A stretch of DNA of 64,000 bases from Microglena sp. YARC (Eukaryota > Chlorophyta > Chlorophyceae > Chlamydomonadales > Chlamydomonadaceae), in contig CM039464.1 of assembly GCA_022414725.1 (NCBI GenBank), positions 58,204,838 to 58,268,837 of the forward strand, in the 5' to 3' direction. The translations under genes were made by a program, and so were the position numbers. The notes under the pieces are model-generated. The model searched no databases. It had not been told where the DNA came from and saw only the letters and a list, made by a program, of their open reading frames with translations. The stretch's first letter is position 1; every line of letters starts with the position of its first letter. This document shows, piece by piece, positions 21,806 through 32,179 of the stretch.

Positions 21806-23500
21806 CTATCTGATTCTCAGTCCTACAGGTTCCCTGGAATCACCGATATCGTTGGGAGTGGAACTAGCAGTGAATGAACTTCCATCATATGAATCCTGTC
21901 CAAGAACGTGACCGGTACCGGGTCTCTCGAAGAAAACGACGTCACACGCTTTTATAACCTTGCGCTGCTTTGGTAACCAGATTGGGTACCCCTTACTCAC
22001 AATACTGTAACCCACAAGCCTACCATGGACACTGCGTTCGCAGGTCTTGCTGCGCTATTTATCATCATCAGGGTCAAATAGCACAGTGACCCAAACACAC
22101 GCAGCAAGGACACGTCAGGCATCTCTTCAAAGAAAGACTCATACAAAGTCTTTCCTCCATTCGTAGGTAGGCGATTACGAAGGTACGAAGCACACATGAA
22201 CGCGTATGGCCAACGGCCATTGCCTCATCTTCAATTCGATGAGCATCGTACACGCCATTGCAGCAACAACCCCGTTAAACCGCTCCGCCTTACCATTCAG
22301 CTGGGGGGTGTAGACACTGCTGAGCTCATGATGTGCACCCACCTCAGCAAGCCAATCAACAAACCACTTCAAAAGAAATTCCTTAGCCTGATCTGATCGC
22401 AAGGTCCTAAAGACCATCCCTAACAACATCGCGCTCCACGACTTAATTACGAACTGAATCCACCAGGCCGCATCACTCGGAAGACGCAATTTGATCACTG
22501 CATTGAACCCTGAGAAATCATCGACAATCAACAGCAGGTACCTCTCCCCTCTAAGCCTGTTGCTGAATGGCCCCATGATAAATGAAATGATCAATATGAA
22601 TGAGCTCTAATGTAGCATGCGTCGCTTTCCTGCGAACCCAGCGAAACCCAACGAAAATGTGAACCCAGCCTAAACCCAGCGAAAATCCCTGCAGCTGAGG
22701 CCTAGTGATAATGGAGAAGCCATGTACCAACCCACCATTGATTAACTGGTGCATCGCCGGCTGGCCAGGATGGCCAAATAGACGATGCCACAGGTCAACA
22801 GTGCAGGTCGGCGACACAGATGCGGTGTCAAGCGCAACAACAGACGATAACGCAGGAACCGAGCAATGAACTGCATCAAATTAATAGACACCACTAGAGG
22901 AGGTTGGGACTGTCCAAAGAGTCCTAGACCCTCTGGTTGAAACACAAGAGAATTTCCAGCTCCAGAATCTAAATATCAGGTAGCCTCTACACAATCTTCT
23001 GTAGCAGCAGTACCCCAGGCAGTTGCTACAGAAATCAGAGGAGGGGCATTTCCTCACTGGTATTGAAAGACAGCCATCTGCGCCACAAGTGTCTGGATCT
23101 CAGCTTGTGTGACAGGAGCGTCGCCAAGCGGCATAGCAGCGGGGTGTCCAGGACGAGTATGGCGGAGGTGATGGTGCAGCTTCCAGCATTGGTCCTTCAC
23201 ATGGCCGGGGTTCTTGCAGTGAAAGCATACTTTCTCATCACAAACACCCCTGCCACCTTCACACGGCGGTTCCCCACATCAGCCTCCTCCTTCCATGTGT
23301 GGACACGGAGGGCGCTTCACGATGACGCCTTGCCACTTGACAAGGGAGAGCAAGTTATAGACTTGCGTTCCCCACCGCAGACCATTGGCTTTCATCAACT
23401 TCTCTACATGAGCGTACGGCAGTACAGTCACCATACATGTCTCGCCAATCGCAACCTCAAAAGTGGAAACAGCGTGAGAATATGGCACAATAACCTGTTG
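21806..23500 (-). pseudogene. Copia-3 fragment: gag knuckle, protease, integrase
   Basis: Read on the minus strand, it has the CCHC knuckle CFHCKNPGHVKDQC (about 23215-23245), then LVAQMAVFQYQ, a TGA at 23054-23056, PPLISVATAW, the protease site YLDSGAG (preceded by TGA where Copia-1 has Trp), LWHRLFGHPGQP, LLLIVDDFSG, RSDQAKEF, GKAERFNG and VFFERPGTGHVLGQ. It is a relative of Copia-1 (same family, many differences). RT and RNase H are gone. Several frame changes show that it is dead. The upstream gag limit near 23500 is uncertain. Confidence 0.85.
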
Positions 23501-23785
23501 AGGTTATGTGGATACGATAGGAGACATAAGTGAGACTGAGATTCACTGAAACAAGTCTTACACGAAGGGTCCAGACTATGAGAGGGGTGAAGATGCCTTA
23601 CACCTGCTCTGGGTGTAACCCAAGGGGCTCAGCCCACCCAACCATTTCGAGGGATCTTAGGGTAGGGGTCTAGTAAGACACGTGTAGACAGTTAGAACCA
23701 TAAATCAGCTAATGCTGACACTTTGATGATAACTGCCCTCTCTGTCGCAAAGCTCAAAACAGAGCTGGTTAAATCCTTGCAGGGT
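23501..23785. other. Unassigned spacer
   Basis: Between the Copia-3 gag remnant and a LINE fragment. It may hold more gag or LINE sequence, but I see no motif. Confidence 0.4.
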
Positions 23786-23789
23786 GCAG

Positions 23790-24280
23790 CCACCCTGTTT
23801 TCAAAGGGATGCACATAAACAGACATAATATGGCGGTCCTACTCATCCAAAAGGCAGTAGCAAAGGGAGCTTGGGGCCCTCCCTATGTGCATGGACACAG
23901 GCACATGTGAGGCGAACTGGGTTGCTGCTCAGACGCTAACCACCATATCGAATTCCGGGAAAAGAGTGTTCAACAACAAGGATTCCTTGTCCACTACCCA
24001 GTCTTAACCATAGGTACCACTGGTACCATACCCATCACAACTATTACCAATCTCTCCAACTTAAGGATCAGTCGCGAACACGTAGACAAACTCATCTCTA
24101 AGCTGCACAGAGAATCTATTGCCTCCTGCACCAGCATTATTGCCACACGTCGCATGAAGGAATCCCTACCGCCTAGAGGGTGACACTTACTATGTATGTC
24201 ATGGTGGCATTCCCCAGCTGCGGCGTACGGGAGGGTCCCTTTGGCCGTAACACTACGCCCCTCCAAACATTATCTTTGTT
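23790..24280 (+). pseudogene. LINE 3' fragment, second copy
   Basis: It matches 3890-4541 from the KGMHINRHN stretch to the tail, with about 130 bp deleted in the endonuclease region (the RPD part is lost), and ends GTAACACTACGCCCCTCC. It is frameshifted. It lies next to the inner end of the right duplication arm, in a different place and orientation relative to the glycosyltransferase gene than copy one. Confidence 0.65.
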
Positions 24281-24574
24281 TTAAGCCAACGGCAATCTAC
24301 CTGGCAGGGGATCGCCTTGGCAGAATTTTTAGACTTGATAAGTGCAAGGGTGAACATACTGAAGGTTACGCTTATAACATAGAAAGGTAGGAGCCCTCTG
24401 GAGGAATTTATCAGTAACTGAAATATAATGTTGGATGTCCTTTCTAGTGGAAATCACCCATTCACACAACCAGCACGTGTGATGCAGCAGATAGCTTTGA
24501 CTATGGATCTGTAAATAAGCTCCTAAGGTACCAAATGTGCTATATCTGCCCAGTATTTAGATACAAACTGCAAC

Positions 24575-25880
24575 TCATACATGGCTGGAACCCACACCCT
24601 TGTGGCTGTCAACCCGAGGAGCAGACGGACGCCTCCTCCTAATAAATATGATTAATAAAGTACACAATGCTAGAACTGACAGCGTCATGAAGAACAAACA
24701 CGCAACGAGCAAGAGAAAGACTGTGTTTGTTGGCTTGGGTGGTCTCTTGGCTGGTCTCCTTTGATCCCTGGACGGATGGACTGGTGCAGGTGCTGGACTG
24801 GGATGGACTGATGGACTGAGCTGGAATGGGTCCATGGAAGGATGGACTGCGCTGGTCGGTTTAAGGAAATGCAGGATTTCTGCCCTCCGCATTTTGTCAA
24901 GTTGCCAAAATGAAATGTTGTTCCTCTCATTGAACGGAGTAGCAAAAGTGCATGTTTCCTTCCAGTCAACAGGTCCACTGAATTTGCATCCCCACTTCTT
25001 AGTAAGGTATGGTTGGATGAAAAGGGGAACAGCTCCGAATATCAATTCCTTTGGTATAGCTGAAACCTCTTTACTCATCGCATTGATAACACCACGATGA
25101 TCAACGCCACCCTGATCAGTGGGCAAACCATGAAGTGCAACAACGTCACTATAAAACTGTATGTGTATGCTTAAACCGCTTTCATAGTATTTCCTCACAC
25201 GCAAGTCATACTCACTGTCTTCATAGTATGCAGGAAAGATATTCTCATCAAACATTCCCAACTTGGAAATGATGGAGCGAGACATGACGAATGCGGAGTA
25301 TCCGCCACTCATCCCATCGTTGCAGTACTCAATGAAAGCCTGATCCAGCTGTTTTTTGTCCCAATCTTCCCATGCATGGTGCGCCAGGCGCTGCAAAGAC
25401 CCAGGTGCAAACTCGATATCCATGGACACTATAAACACCCATGGAGCATCTAGGACCTCCATCATGATGGTATTCCACGATTCTGAAACTCCCAACCAGG
25501 TATCGTGGCCCTGCCTGACCACAACATTCTGGAAGTGCCTTGTGATGTGATCCAGCTCGCGCTGTACATGCTTGTCAACAGAGCTACCAGTCAACAATAC
25601 AATTTTGTCGATGGGATAATCAATACTGTAGAATAAACGCATGAGGAGGCTGAATGGGTCATTGTTCAGGCCTACGCCAAGAACTGGAATATGCCGGTCG
25701 TAGCTGTCGAAGGGACGCCCTCGCACCAGCTCTTGGGTCTTCTGCTTCCAGTCGTGATATGCAGGGCCTTCTGATCGGAGAGAAAGCACATGCTTCCTAT
25801 CTAGTTTGGCTCCAACCGATAATTGCTCGCCCTTGACCCCTTGAACTAGGCAATGTATCAGAGCAAGCCAACAAGGGGCA
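24575..25880 (-). pseudogene. Glycosyltransferase-like paralog with frameshifted start
   Basis: It is the second copy of the gene at 5082-6281. The body is open for about 400 residues with the same motifs (FIVSMDIEFAPGS, GMFDENIFPAYYEDSEYDLR) and the same C-terminal membrane helix. Two differences stand out. The equivalent ATG pair exists, but one extra base in the signal-peptide codons puts it out of frame, and no other in-frame ATG precedes the conserved part. An insert of about 45 residues rich in Pro and Ser (PSPAPAPVHPS) lies between the catalytic domain and the membrane helix. It may be a pseudogene, may use a non-ATG or spliced start, or may contain an assembly error. Confidence 0.7.
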
Positions 25881-26099
25881 CCATTTCATCATATAGTGGA
25901 ACAGCTAGGTCTGTTCACCTTCTCAGTTTACAATCTCTTGCTTCGCCTTGCTGACGGCTTGGTGACACAAAGAACGAGGATTGCCTAGCCAGCGTTATGC
26001 AGGTGGAACTTTCTCATGGGATGGGTAGAAGAAGCACAACCTACAAAGTGAGTCAAATGAAGAGGTGGGACGAGCAGTTAGGCAGTATGGTATGTGATG

Positions 26100-26640
26100 C
26101 CTTTGTTGCGTTGATCATTACACACAGACACACACATGTACACACTTACACTTACACACACACAAACACATGTACACGCATACACTTACACACCCATACA
26201 TACACTTACACACACACTCAAACTTGCACTCACACACACACTTACACACATGCACACTTCCAATTACACACAAAAATATACGGACACAGACAAGCACACA
26301 CATATGTTCACGTGCACACACACTGACGCTGTTACACACACATACACACTTGCACTCACACACACACTTACACACAATTACATGCTGTCACCCCAACAAA
26401 CAAACAACAAGATTCCGCGCTCACACACTCACAGACACCCACTTAAACCCACGCTCACCCTCTCACACATGTACACACACACACACACACACTTGTACTC
26501 GTACACGCACTTACACGTACACGTACACACACACACTTACACACACACACTTGCATGCAATTACACACTTACACGCACACAGAAATACACTCACACGTAC
26601 ACACATACACTAACAACCACACACACTTACACTGGTGTGG
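26100..26640. repeat. CA-rich microsatellite
   Basis: CACACA, CTTACACACA and related motifs run over about 540 bp, the counterpart of 4690-4850 in the other arm. A long Thr/His frame here is an artefact. Confidence 0.9.
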
Positions 26641-26739
26641 GAGTGAAGGGTATTATCAGTATGTCTGGCATGGAACCTAGAAGATGGAGGTGGAACTGCA
26701 TACTAGTTGGAGTTGAATACACATGGAGCAAACACAAGC

Positions 26740-26880
26740 AATACCACGACCACCACCACCATCATCATAATCACCACCTTCAACACAACCTCCACAACCA
26801 TCATCATCTTCACAATCATCATCACCACCACCACCATTTCCATCATCACCACCACCATTACCATCAACACCAGAAAAGCC
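26740..26880. repeat. CAC/ATC triplet microsatellite
   Basis: Imperfect CAC, CAT and ATC triplets, the mirror of the left arm's GGT/GAT array. Confidence 0.85.
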
Positions 26881-26883
26881 GCC

Positions 26884-27508
26884 AGAAAAGCCGCCAGAAT
26901 TTACTGGTTGGTGCGTTTAACTCGAAGGAAAAAATCGTACGTATGCGTATGCGTATGCGTGAGGTCCTTAGGATCGAAACCAGCTTCGTGACCAGTGTAT
27001 AGGATGAGCAAGATAAGGGTGCGAAGCACCACTGAAAAAGACTGCAAGCACTGAGGACTGCAAGACAATCTCGTGAGGTACGTTAATTATAGCATGTATG
27101 GCTCGGGTTTCAACTGGAGCCGATGCTGCGCGATGGAACGAGCCGCGAGGGCAACGCTCACGAATATAGCTTTAGAAGCTATGACCTGAAGGCCAGGATG
27201 CGTCGTGGAGAATTGAGGACGTAGGCCATGCAAGGTCAGGGCAGGCTAGGGGAGAATGCCCATGCAGGACAGGCCAATTTGCAGCATAGTGAGGGCCGAA
27301 CCCGACAGGGTCAAACTCCGTCAGAACCGAAGAGACTCACTGCGCACACGTAACGTCAGGAACAGTGCAGTAAGCAATTCTAAGAGCAGCAATGCCAGAA
27401 AAGCCGCCAGAATTTATTGGTTGGTGCGTTTAACTCGAAGGAAAAAATCGTACGTATGCGTATGTGTATGCGTGAGGTCCCTAGGATCGAAACCAGCTTC
27501 GTGACCAG
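26884..27508. repeat. Direct repeat pair of about 115 bp with 400-bp interior
   Basis: The sequence from GCCAGAAAAGCCGCCAG to TCGTGACCAGTG occurs at 26884-26997 and 27394-27508 with about three differences. The interior of about 395 bp is unique and non-coding. The layout resembles a terminal-repeat retrotransposon in miniature, but TG/CA ends and a target duplication are not seen, so a simple segmental duplication is equally possible. Confidence 0.5.
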
Positions 27509-28539
27509 TGGACGTAACAGCTCTGGATACTTCCTAGCAGCTTGAGGGATTAGTCTAGTGTAAGCGCGTGACGTGATGTTAGGATTACGTGTATATCTAT
27601 ATGCTTGAGCTAGCAAAACAGGTGTAGGGGTTACCTAGGTAGGGGATGTCGAACAGCTCGAGGGTGAACGTCTTCGTGGGAGTAGTAGAAGGGTTCGTCC
27701 TGAATTGGTCGTGTCTTTGTGTTCAACGTGCGTGTTGAGAGCGATGAGGCAGTACATGGGTATGGTACTGTATCACGTGCATTAATTCGTATGTGGCTTA
27801 CGGGTACGGTGTATCCATATGCCTCGCTGGACGGCCAGAGCACCCGTGAAGGGTTCTGTACCGTTACACTCATTGGTGTTGCATCTCCAGCACACGCGGG
27901 CTTTGATGTTGACGGGCCTGGGAGGGGTGGGGGGTTGAGTGCGGGTTGGGGGGGGTGGAGGAGGGTGTGTGTGTGTGGGGGGGGGGGGGGGGGGGGGGGG
28001 ATACCAAGGAAGGGTGCCCTGTGTGTGAGTGAGTGTGTTAAATGAGACTCAAAAGTGTGTGCATGGGTCCTGGCAAAAATACATCCTTACACCAATGCAA
28101 GCATTCACTCAGGGAACGCGCCAATCTCTGTACCGTATCTGAGTGACTGTACCGTCTCTCGAGTGTCTGACGCGTAGCTGACTATCTTGAATATCTGGAT
28201 TTCCAGATATTCTCTTTCGCACCAATCAACGCTTCAAGCACTTTACAGAAGTCGAGCAACACTCGCAACTCACGAGCATCCGCATTTTACGCACGCCGCA
28301 TCGCAACCAAACCACTGACATGCACTTCAACAATCTCGGCGGACCTCAAGGGAGCCAGGCGCACCACGAAACTCACCCAACTTCAGATGGGCGCAACTGC
28401 AGCCTGCGTAAGCCAACGTATACCCAATCCAGCCAATAGAAGTAAAACGAAGCTTCATTAGCGAATACAAGTCTTGCGGCTTCGGCTGCTCTAGAGCCTG
28501 GCGTGTGTGTGATGATTAGGCGATTAGGTATTAGTTAAT
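27509..28539. other. Unassigned spacer with G-run
   Basis: No gene is recognised. A G-rich tract occupies about 27925-28002, including more than 20 consecutive G. The rest looks unique. Confidence 0.5.
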
Positions 28540-29185
28540 GCCTCACCTCATGATCAGCCACGCACCTCCCTGACCCACCCCTGACCAGAGCAATGCACTC
28601 CCTGTACTTTTACACCGTACCACCACCACTTCTGCCATCACCACTGCCACCAGGCCTGTTCATGCTCCACCTCCTCATGATCAGCCACCTCCATGACCCC
28701 TGACCAGAGCAATGCCCTCCCTCTATTTAAAAATCCTACCACAACCACCAACACCCCCACCCCCAACACCACTGCCACCAAACCTGTTCATGCCCCACCT
28801 CCTCATGACCAGCCACCTCCCTGACCCGTCCCTGACCAGAGCAATATCCTCCCTCTACTTGTACATCCTACCACCACCACTGCCACTGCCACCGCCAACA
28901 CCACTGCTACCAAACCTGTTCATGCCTCACCTCCTCATAATCAGCAACCTCCCTGACCCGCCCCTGATCAGAGCAATGCACTCCCTCTACTTGAACATCC
29001 TAACTCAACTACCACCACTGCCACCGCCAACACCACTGCCACCAAACCTGTTCATGCCTCACCTCCTCATGATCAGCCACCTCCCTGACCCGCCCCTAGC
29101 CAGAGCGATGCACTCCCTGTACTTTGTATATCCTACAACCACCACCACCACAACCACCATCACTGCAACCGCCATCACCGCTGCT
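28540..29185 (+). repeat. Minisatellite, about 130-bp unit, five copies
   Basis: Units start at about 28540, 28665, 28793, 28925 and 29056, each with CACCTCCTCATGATCAGCC, CCCTGACCAGAGCAATG and a CCACCACCACTGCCACC stretch. The open frame across it is a by-product. Confidence 0.8.
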
Positions 29186-29189
29186 TACT

Positions 29190-30185
29190 GTCTGTGCATA
29201 GCAGGCACCCCCCTGATGAGATGATCTGTTGAGCTGCCAGGCAGCTGCCCAGCCGGACGCTCTGTTATTTGTACCGCAGCCCAGCTGAATTAGTGGCGTG
29301 ATCAGATTGCAGGTAGCTGCCATTCCAGTCTAGTCATCGGCAGAGTTGAAGTGTTGTATTGAGATTGCTGGTGTGGCCGGCGATGTGTAGAGCGTCTCCC
29401 GCGCCTACTGCCTGCCTGCCCTGTGCATTGCAGGCACCACCCTGCTGAGATGATCTGTGGAGCTGCTAGGCAGCTACCCAGCCTGGCGCTCTGCTATTTG
29501 ACCCGCAGTCCAGCTGAATCAGGGGCGTGTTCAGATTGCAGGCAACTGCCTTTTTAGTCTAGTGATCTGTTGTGTTGAAGTGTTGTATTTAGATTGAAGG
29601 TGTGGCCGGCAATCTGTACAGCGTCTCCTGCGGTTGCTGTCTGTGCATTGCAGGCACCACTCTGCTGAGATGATCTGTGGAGCTGCTAGGCAGCTGCCCA
29701 GCCTGGCGCTCTGCTATTTGTACCGCAGTCCAGCTGAATTAGTGGCGTGTTCAGTTTGCAGGCGTGGCAGACTATATGTAGAGCAGCTCCAGAACATCTT
29801 GTCTGTACTTTGCAGGCGCCAACCTTTTTTATATTATATGTACGGCTGCTAGGCAGCTGCAAGTTTAGTGGTCTGCTATATGTACAGCAGACGACCAGCT
29901 GAATTAGTCATGTGCTCATATTGCAGGCATCTGCCTAGTCTGTTGATCTGCAGAGTCGGAGTGTTGTGTTTAAATTGCAGGCGTGGCAGACAATATTTAT
30001 AGCAGCTCCAGCTCGTATGGTCTGTCCATTGCAGGCGCTAGCCTTGTTTATATTATACGTACAGCTGCTAGGCAGCTGCAAGTCCAGTGGTCTGCTATAT
30101 GTACAGCAGACGACCAGCTGAATTATTCATGTGCTCATATTGCAGGCATCTGCCTAGTCTGGTGATCTGTAGATTTTGAGTGTTG
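29190..30185 (+). repeat. Minisatellite, about 225-bp unit, five copies
   Basis: Units begin GCATTGCAGGCACCAC near 29195, 29425, 29645, 29805 (shortened) and 30028, and share GCTGCTAGGCAGCTGCC, CAGTCCAGCTGAAT and TGAAGTGTTGTATT. It directly abuts the preceding array. Confidence 0.8.
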
Positions 30186-30361
30186 TGTTTTTGAAACCTC
30201 GCCCTTTTGAAACTCGCACACGCTCTCAAGGGCACCACGGCACTGCTATTTCCTCACTTCATGCCATGGAGCTATTGGTGTTATATGGTGGGTGCTATAA
30301 GGTGGGGGGCTGAAGTTAAGGGCTTCACGTGGGGGTGAAGTCGGGGGGGATTTATATTTCA

Positions 30362-30407
<46 letters not shown>
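30362..30407 (+). repeat. Poly-G tract of about 45 nt
   Basis: An uninterrupted G run. It could form a quadruplex; its exact length is likely unreliable. Confidence 0.9.
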
Positions 30408-30408
<1 letters not shown>

Positions 30409-30479
30409 CAGCCCTCCTCAAGTTGTATACACAGGGTGACAGGTCCAAAAAAAAAATACTCCTGCTTATGCCCAGTAGA

Positions 30480-30670
30480 ACTCAATTTCTAAGTCACACT
30501 TAAATCTGATTTGAATTTGAAACATGTAAAAGGATTCCGCCATCCGGCCTCGGTAACCAGGGCCAATTAATGGAGCGCCCTAAATCTGTAACATCCGCCA
30601 ACCTTTACATCCGCCATGATTTTGGGTGCCATCCGCCATCTCTATATTCTGCCAACATATCATGCGCCTA
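30480..30670 (+). repeat. Dispersed repeat, third copy
   Basis: It shares AAAAGGATTCCGCCA, GCCAATTAATGGAGC and GCCAACATATCATGCG with 14693-15065. Confidence 0.5.
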
Positions 30671-31110
30671 CGGTAACCTCCTTAAAACGGTTTCGATTTG
30701 ATTACTATAATGTTTTCAGATGCCCTGACTCCGTGTTGCTCACTGTCATCTACCCACAGACACCAGGAATATATTAATATACCTGCCGTGGAACGAAGGG
30801 ATTTAAGTTGCTCGCAGTCTGCTGGAGTAAACACGGGCAGCACCACTCTATACTTTAAAGAACCGGATACCGTGTACGTGAACTTGAACTCTGTTTGTTA
30901 CTTGTTACATCATCCGTGTAAAGATAGTTCAAAGATATGCCTAGGAGTCTAGGTGTCTAGCTGACTTAACACAAATAATGAATAAGTGTCGTGTCCATGC
31001 ATTGAAATATATTAATGATTCCGTTAATTGTATTTCCCGGTATGTGGGTCAGTCTATTTATATCAGAGATTTATATCTGCCATGATAGCGGTTAATTGCT
31101 TGGCAAACTC
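30671..31110. other. Unassigned spacer
   Basis: No gene is supported; a short open frame at 30698-30952 has no recognisable motif. Confidence 0.4.
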
Positions 31111-31113
31111 GAC

Positions 31114-31275
31114 AGGCACAGTAACATTTACACCTCCACCAATCAGAGTAGCGGTACTTCAACATGAAATTTTGAAAAGCAACTAGTTGGAGATGCCGGC
31201 AGTACATTTATACCTCCACCAATCAGAGTAGCGGTACTTCAACATGAAATTTTGAAAAGCAACTAGTTGAGATAC
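31114..31275 (+). repeat. Tandem duplication of about 80 bp
   Basis: Two adjacent near-identical units contain CCACCAATCAGAGTAGCGG and TTTTGAAAAGCAACTAGTTG. Confidence 0.85.
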
Positions 31276-31910
31276 AAGCTCATGTTAGGGACCATTGAAC
31301 AGATGTTGCCGCCATATAGATGATGTAGTTTGGCACTGTTAGATCATGCTAACTTCTTGATAATGAAGTGTTGGAGAGATCTGAGGATGGAAATATTTAA
31401 AAAACAGCTTTCTGATCTGAAAGAGAGTTTGTCACCGAGACTTTGTCGACGATAGGTAAGGGTCGGCTATGTTATATACTATTAGTGAATACATAATATT
31501 ATATACTATTATATAATATTAGTCGGAAGAGCCGTCTCACCAGAAATTCGAATTTATTTGAAAAACTATCATAATTGTGACACTATTATAATAATATTAG
31601 TTAATATTAGTTTTAAAACACTAATATTAGTTGCCGTTCCCTAACGATAGGTGTGCCTCAAGCCACATGTTGGCGTAAGCTATACTGAGGCGCCAAGGGC
31701 CGAGCTAAGAAATGGCTGCAGGCCCGTGAATGATCAGAAAGAGAGTTTGTCGCCCTGAATTTGGAACACATGTTGATGCCATAGGATGCTGTTGAACAAT
31801 AATAGATCATGCTAATTGTCGAAGAATCAGTGATTTGAATGTATATCATTGTCACTCGAAGCATTTATATTCATGGGGATGATACTATTTTAAACATGTG
31901 GTGTTAAACG
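31276..31910. other. AT-rich spacer
   Basis: It contains short ATATAATATTAGT repeats near 31480-31640. GAAAGAGAGTTTGTC recurs near 31420 and 31738. No gene is seen. Confidence 0.45.
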
Positions 31911-31914
31911 CCCA

Positions 31915-32065
31915 GATGAATATATAAATATATAAATATATAAATATATAAATATATAAGCATATAAATATATAAGCATATAAATATATAAGCATATAAA
32001 TATATAAATATATAAATATATAAATATGTATAAATAATTACAATATAAATCAATATATAAATATA
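31915..32065. repeat. ATATAAAT microsatellite
   Basis: About 150 bp of ATATAAAT and ATATAAGC units. Confidence 0.9.
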
Positions 32066-32179
32066 TTTAATTATCTCTGTAGCATGAAATCTGGCCTCTG
32101 TTGGTAAAATGTTGGTAACATGTTGGTCAAACAATTTGTAGGGGCTCAGCGCATTCATAAGTGCTTGTTTTTATATCAG

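Larger units (their letters stand above)
24283..26750 (-). other. Right arm of inverted segmental duplication
   Basis: The mirror image of 3570-6565. Matching landmarks are GTTCACCCTTG and CCGTTGG at the inner end, the glycosyltransferase-like gene, the leader with CCGTCAGCAAGGC, the CA/TG array and the flank ACACTGGTGTGGGAGTG at the outer end. Confidence 0.75.

Noticed and set aside
26136..27002. 288-codon Thr/His-rich frame
   Set aside because: Translation of CA and CAC microsatellites; the mirror arm has no equivalent frame.
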